Positions 5,855 through 6,762 of a stretch of DNA of 6,762 nt are shown one piece after another. The stretch spans positions 1 through 6,762 of the forward strand of contig JAMXLG010000370.1 in assembly GCA_024281135.1 (NCBI GenBank), in the 5' to 3' direction. The notes beneath the pieces were generated by a model, which was given only the letters and a program-made list of their open reading frames with translations, searched no databases and was not told the DNA's origin. The translations under genes and the position numbers were made by a program. This DNA is from Vulcanimicrobiia bacterium (GTDB taxonomy: Bacteria > Eremiobacterota > Eremiobacteria > Baltobacterales > Baltobacteraceae). The stretch's first letter is position 1. Each line of letters opens with the position of its first letter.

Positions 5855-6762
5855 AGCTGCGCCGTCGTTCGCTCCACACGGAAGAGTTCGGGTTGCGCGG
5901 AGAGCCGTTCGAGGCGAAAGCCGCGAACGCTTCCTTCCGGCGTCCCGACGACGAAGACGGGACGATGCGAACTCCACGCGTCCAACTCGTACGCAGTTTC
6001 ACCGAACCACGCGGGCACGATTGTCCGTCGGCCGGTGGCGTGGTCGACATATGCGCGATATGCGAGCGGCGGCGCGAGCGTCCACGTCGCAACGACGATG
6101 GCATCGTCCGGCGTGGCGTGCAGTACTGCATTCGCTTGATCGAAAGCGCGGCGGTCATTGGCCTGTCCCGAGATCGTCGGCTGCGTGAAGACCAGCCACC
6201 CGGTGAGAAACACCAGCGCAACTTGCGCCGGAATTTGCACGAGCCGGTTGCGCAATTCGCTTATCCCGTATCCGGCGAGAATCGCAAGCGCAACGAATGC
6301 GGGCAGAAAGTAGCGCGACGCATCGGATTCTTCTTGGAAGCCGACCGCGAAGAGCGCGGGTGCGACACCTGCAAGCATAAGTACCGCGACGCGGATCTCG
6401 CGTTCGATCCACGCGCGCACGATTCCGAAAACGGCGGCGATAAGCCCGAGCGGAGTTAACTCGCGTGCGGCAAGCGTGACAAAGGCAGCGCAACCTGCGA
6501 CGTATCCGTCGCCGGCATACGCCTGCAGCGCTGAGGCAAGGTTCAGATCGCGCGCGAACACGAGGTCGGAGAAATTGCGCAACACGGCCGGATGATCGTA
6601 ATCCCAAAACGCATTGCCAACGAGACCGAGCCGAGCAACGGGATCGAGATGGGCCGCCGTAACGTACGCGCTTCGCAGCGGCAGGTAGAGAAACGGCGCC
6701 ATTGCCGCAGCAAGCGCAATCAACGACGCAACGCCGAATGAACGTCCGTCTACGACGTGGAG
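5851..6762 (-). CDS. DUF2723 (TMEM260-like) membrane protein, C-terminal part (5' end outside window)
   Basis: The frame is open from the right edge (first full codon 6762-6760) to a TGA at 5853-5851, giving 303 visible residues. The TTG at 6723 is an internal codon, since the frame continues upstream as LHVVDGRSFGVASL. Near the visible N-terminus, APFLYLPLRSAY is a hallmark of the DUF2723 family, which includes the protein O-mannosyltransferase TMEM260. It is followed by a loop with NAFWDYDHPAVLRNFSDLVF and by several hydrophobic helices (VAGCAAFVTLAA, LTPLGLIAAVFGIV, VAVLMLAGVAPALFAV, FLPAFVALAILAGYG, AQVALVFLTGWLVF). The last about 110 residues (from PTISGQANDRRAFDQAN) are a soluble, probably extracytoplasmic domain. 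It overlaps the downstream membrane-protein gene by GTGA, so the two are coupled. The N-terminal half and any catalytic acidic residues lie outside the window, so activity cannot be assessed. Confidence 0.78.
   Translation of the reverse strand, partial: LHVVDGRSFGVASLIALAAAMAPFLYLPLRSAYVTAAHLDPVARLGLVGNAFWDYDHPAVLRNFSDLVFARDLNLASALQAYAGDGYVAGCAAFVTLAARELTPLGLIAAVFGIVRAWIEREIRVAVLMLAGVAPALFAVGFQEESDASRYFLPAFVALAILAGYGISELRNRLVQIPAQVALVFLTGWLVFTQPTISGQANDRRAFDQANAVLHATPDDAIVVATWTLAPPLAYRAYVDHATGRRTIVPAWFGETAYELDAWSSHRPVFVVGTPEGSVRGFRLERLSAQPELFRVERTTAQL

Noticed and set aside
5600..6459. Plus-strand open frames opposite the two membrane-protein genes (5600-6139 and 5893-6459)
   Set aside because: They are Arg-rich and antisense to well-patterned hydrophobic proteins, with no Shine-Dalgarno or recognisable domain.
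6721..6723. TTG at 6723 (minus) as the start of the DUF2723 gene
   Set aside because: The frame is open to the right edge and the protein would lack most of the family's membrane domain, so the gene is truncated by the window.

Overview
The window is a gene-dense stretch of chromosomal-type bacterial DNA. It is GC-rich, has short intergenic gaps and two 4-bp gene overlaps. I see no RNA genes, CRISPR array, insertion sequence or phage gene. I cannot fix the lineage. The gene set (YyaL-type protein, TM2 protein, TIGR00027-type methyltransferase, TrmB-type regulator, secreted aspartic protease with PDZ, DUF2723 protein) plus an intergenic TGTCATCCTGAGCTTGTCGAAGGA-type repeat suggests an environmental, little-cultured phylum. 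An Eremiobacterota-like origin is a low-confidence guess.

Layout from left to right. (1) 1-560, plus: the C-terminal end of a YyaL/DUF255 thioredoxin-domain protein, cut by the window edge. (2) 607-1017, plus: a small TM2-type membrane protein with a good Shine-Dalgarno. (3) 1016-1101: a 20-bp tandem duplication of a dispersed-type intergenic repeat, then a strong hairpin acting as a shared terminator between convergent genes. (4) 1100-1990, minus: a leucine carboxyl methyltransferase-like SAM-dependent methyltransferase. (5) 1981-2054: a divergent control region holding an 11-bp inverted repeat that overlaps the start codon of the next gene, and a second palindrome over the possible start of the methyltransferase. 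(6) 2053-2910, plus: a TrmB-family regulator. (7) 2907-4721, plus, overlapping it by ATGA: a predicted secreted aspartic protease with two retropepsin-like lobes, each with a DTG motif, and a C-terminal PDZ domain. (8) 4730-5854 and 5851-6762, minus: two multi-pass membrane proteins overlapping by GTGA. One resembles GT-C/GT39 glycosyltransferases and the other is a DUF2723 (TMEM260-like) protein running off the right edge.

The most interesting unit is 1100-4721. A TrmB-type regulator is translationally coupled to a bilobed, PDZ-bearing secreted protease and divergent from a methyltransferase, with inverted-repeat sites sitting on the start codons. The simplest inference is a small autoregulated locus in which the regulator controls its own operon and perhaps the methyltransferase. 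The ligand and the protease substrate cannot be read from the sequence. The minus-strand membrane pair probably belongs to a separate envelope glycosylation operon transcribed from beyond the right edge.
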